The translations under genes were made by a program, and so were the position numbers. A DNA stretch of 64,000 nucleotides. Origin: Siphonodentalium dalli. Taxonomy: Eukaryota > Mollusca > Scaphopoda > Gadilida > Siphonodentaliidae. Within the stretch, counting starts at the first letter, position 1. Every line of letters starts with the position of its first letter. The stretch is taken from assembly GCA_032622095.1 (NCBI GenBank), contig CP136066.1:54836609-54900608 (forward strand). Reading direction: 5' to 3'. The notes under the pieces were generated by a model. It had not been told where the DNA came from and made no database searches. It saw only the letters and a program-made list of their open reading frames with translations. Shown piece by piece: positions 62,308-64,000 of this stretch.

Positions 62308-63580
62308 TACCCCAGAATCTATAAAACTTGCTGGGAAGAGATAGACCGTCTTTTTAAAGGTGGTTTGCAGCCTGATAATAAGTGCCTCTTTTGTTTCATC
62401 CCATATCTTATTGTCGTGCGTGTGGGGCAGGGCAATGTTTGGGGGTACTGCCTGCCAATGTCAATGGGCACTGGACTCCACAAAACAATGCATGTTCATT
62501 GCAAACATGTAGATCTAACGTCTGAATCATTTTACCCAAGAATTTACGCCAAATATTTCACATTGTTCAATAAATTATATAAATTTGTCCAGACTAATTT
62601 CAGTGATTTTCACTAAACTTCTAAAGTAAAGACGTAATTTGTCGTAAATTTTAAAGTAAAAAAAATTAAAGTAAATAGCCCTAAAAGAATAATAAATAAA
62701 TAAACAGGTCTGGTAGTGGGATATATGGATCCATATAGGTTGAAAAATGCAATGAAATTCTTCATATGTTCCAATTTCATCATTTTCAGGTACTAAAAAT
62801 GTAGAATTTGCAGTTTTAGTGTGTTTCATAAGATGGACATTTTTAACATAGATTTTAAGATGACTGAGATGTTACTACCATGTGATTTGCATTTATCACA
62901 CACCATCCTGGATGACCTTTAATTAAAAGAATATTCTAGAGCATCACTGTATGATAAAATTGTCCTGCTGGTCATATGAAGCAGAGGCTCTGAATTATAG
63001 GCATGCCCTACAATAGTCGTTATTACAATGTAGTACTGTGTATACATAAAACTCAAATAGAAATTCCAGATAATCAGTATAAACTAAAAATAAATCAAAT
63101 ACAAAGCTTTTTAAAATGAGTGTATAGTTCTTCTCCCATGTCATTCAAAAAGTGTACATACAATGTAGTCAGTTAAAAAGTGTACATCGAAATGGTCTAT
63201 TATTGATTTGGCGGTGATAAAAGCAGACGACAGATAAATAAAAGTGTAGAAGGAGCCCTATTTATTGAGGGAAATATTTAGATTTAGGTCATTTGTTGAA
63301 CTTATTATCTGAACATTTCCTAAGCAATAACTACTCATCAATGATGCTTTAGTATAGAAAGGGTCAAAAAGAATAAAATAACACTTCATGGTTATAACAT
63401 AGTGAAACAAAGAACGTCTAGTCACATTCGTGAGTATATATACACACCATTAATATGAGATTCTATGTTCAATCCAAGCTGGTTATATGGAATCCAGCGA
63501 TCGATGCATATGATTTACAACACCTTTCCTAACATGCATAAGGAAAATGTGAATATGCGGTCTATTTTAAATATGTATTT
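62308..63580. other. Gene-free, AT-rich
   Basis: Nothing coding can be supported. Text at 63295-63360 (TTATTATCTGAACATTTCC) resembles 34990-35040 and is a low-identity shared repeat. Confidence 0.4.
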
Positions 63581-63581
63581 C

Positions 63582-63747
63582 TGATTTTTGTATCAACCCA
63601 TATTTCCTTGATCATTTTTCAAATTTATTGATTATAATAATGTGATACGATCAATGTACGTGTATCACATAATAATCAATAAATTTGAAAAATGATCAAG
63701 GAAATATGGGTTGATACAAAAATCAGAATTCGCACTGAAAGGGTTAA
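63582..63747. mobile_element. Long hairpin with family A2 right end
   Basis: CTGATTTTTGTATCAACCCA, continuing to a turn near 63655, is followed by its complement. It then ends GCACTGAAAGGGTTAA, the family A2 terminus. The left TTAA end is not evident. Confidence 0.7.
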
Positions 63748-63777
63748 GATGTCACTTTTCCGCTTAAACTTGCTACT

Positions 63778-64000
63778 TTATCCCTTCCATTATAGCATTA
63801 AAGATCCTGTACCACTGCATTCTCTTATATATGTGAGTCTTCCATAGGAAGCCTCACATAAATAAGAGAAAGTGCATGGCTTACAAGGTCAATGTAAATA
63901 TTGTTAGGCCAATGCATTTTCCTATATATGCGAGGCTCTCTATGGGAGACTCACATATATACGCGAATGCATTGGCACAGGGTTTTCGCAAATTTCAGGA
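63778..64000. mobile_element. Family C element, running off the window
   Basis: CATTCTCTTATATATGTGAG and TCCTATATATGCGAGGCTC hairpins and the GCACAGGGTTTTCGCAAATT segment match 13080-13250. The right end lies beyond 64000. Confidence 0.7.

Noticed and set aside
62158-62616. 152-codon open frame
   Set aside because: Its first half is the palindromic family B MITE read through; the rest has no recognisable domain and no splice or start support.

Overview
The window is animal nuclear DNA: AT-rich, with spliced genes, long introns and dense non-autonomous DNA transposons. It is most likely from a marine invertebrate, because the repeat texture (palindromic TTAA and TA elements, short interspersed blocks, poly-G tracts) is typical of such genomes. 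I cannot name the species from sequence alone. Most of the 64 kb is repeat. Two genes can be supported.

Region 1-10,000 is gene-free. It holds blocks of a dispersed ~160-200 bp repeat (600-2820, 3831-4345, 6810-7560), fold-back elements and a TTAA element carrying other repeats (5743-7722). Region 10,073-12,953 holds a two-exon coding region on the + strand. It encodes a 764-residue protein I do not recognise, with acidic stretches, two SUMO-interaction-like motifs, basic nuclear-localisation-like clusters and a C-terminal coiled coil. Region 13,000-22,300 is again repeats, including a TTAA element nested in a TA-flanked element.

Region 22,369-49,054 is one minus-strand gene, an ANP32 (ANP32E-like) acidic leucine-rich nuclear phosphoprotein. 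Eight coding exons join in frame to give 261 residues. Its last exon lies in an exact 248-bp tandem duplication. A hAT-type element of 911 bp sits with its target duplication at intron positions +7 to +14 after exon 4.

The most striking content is in its introns. Intron 6 carries eleven copies of a 73-nt sequence which, read in the direction of host transcription, has perfect box C (AUGAUGA), box D (CUGA; UUGA in one copy) and a terminal stem with kink-turn geometry. These look like a tandemly amplified intronic box C/D snoRNA family. Intron 5 holds two diverged relatives.

Region 49,100-64,000 has the ANP32 promoter side, then more DNA elements (a MULE-like element with 10-bp target duplication, a 1.1-kb inverted-repeat element), a LINE reverse-transcriptase tail and no recognisable intact gene.
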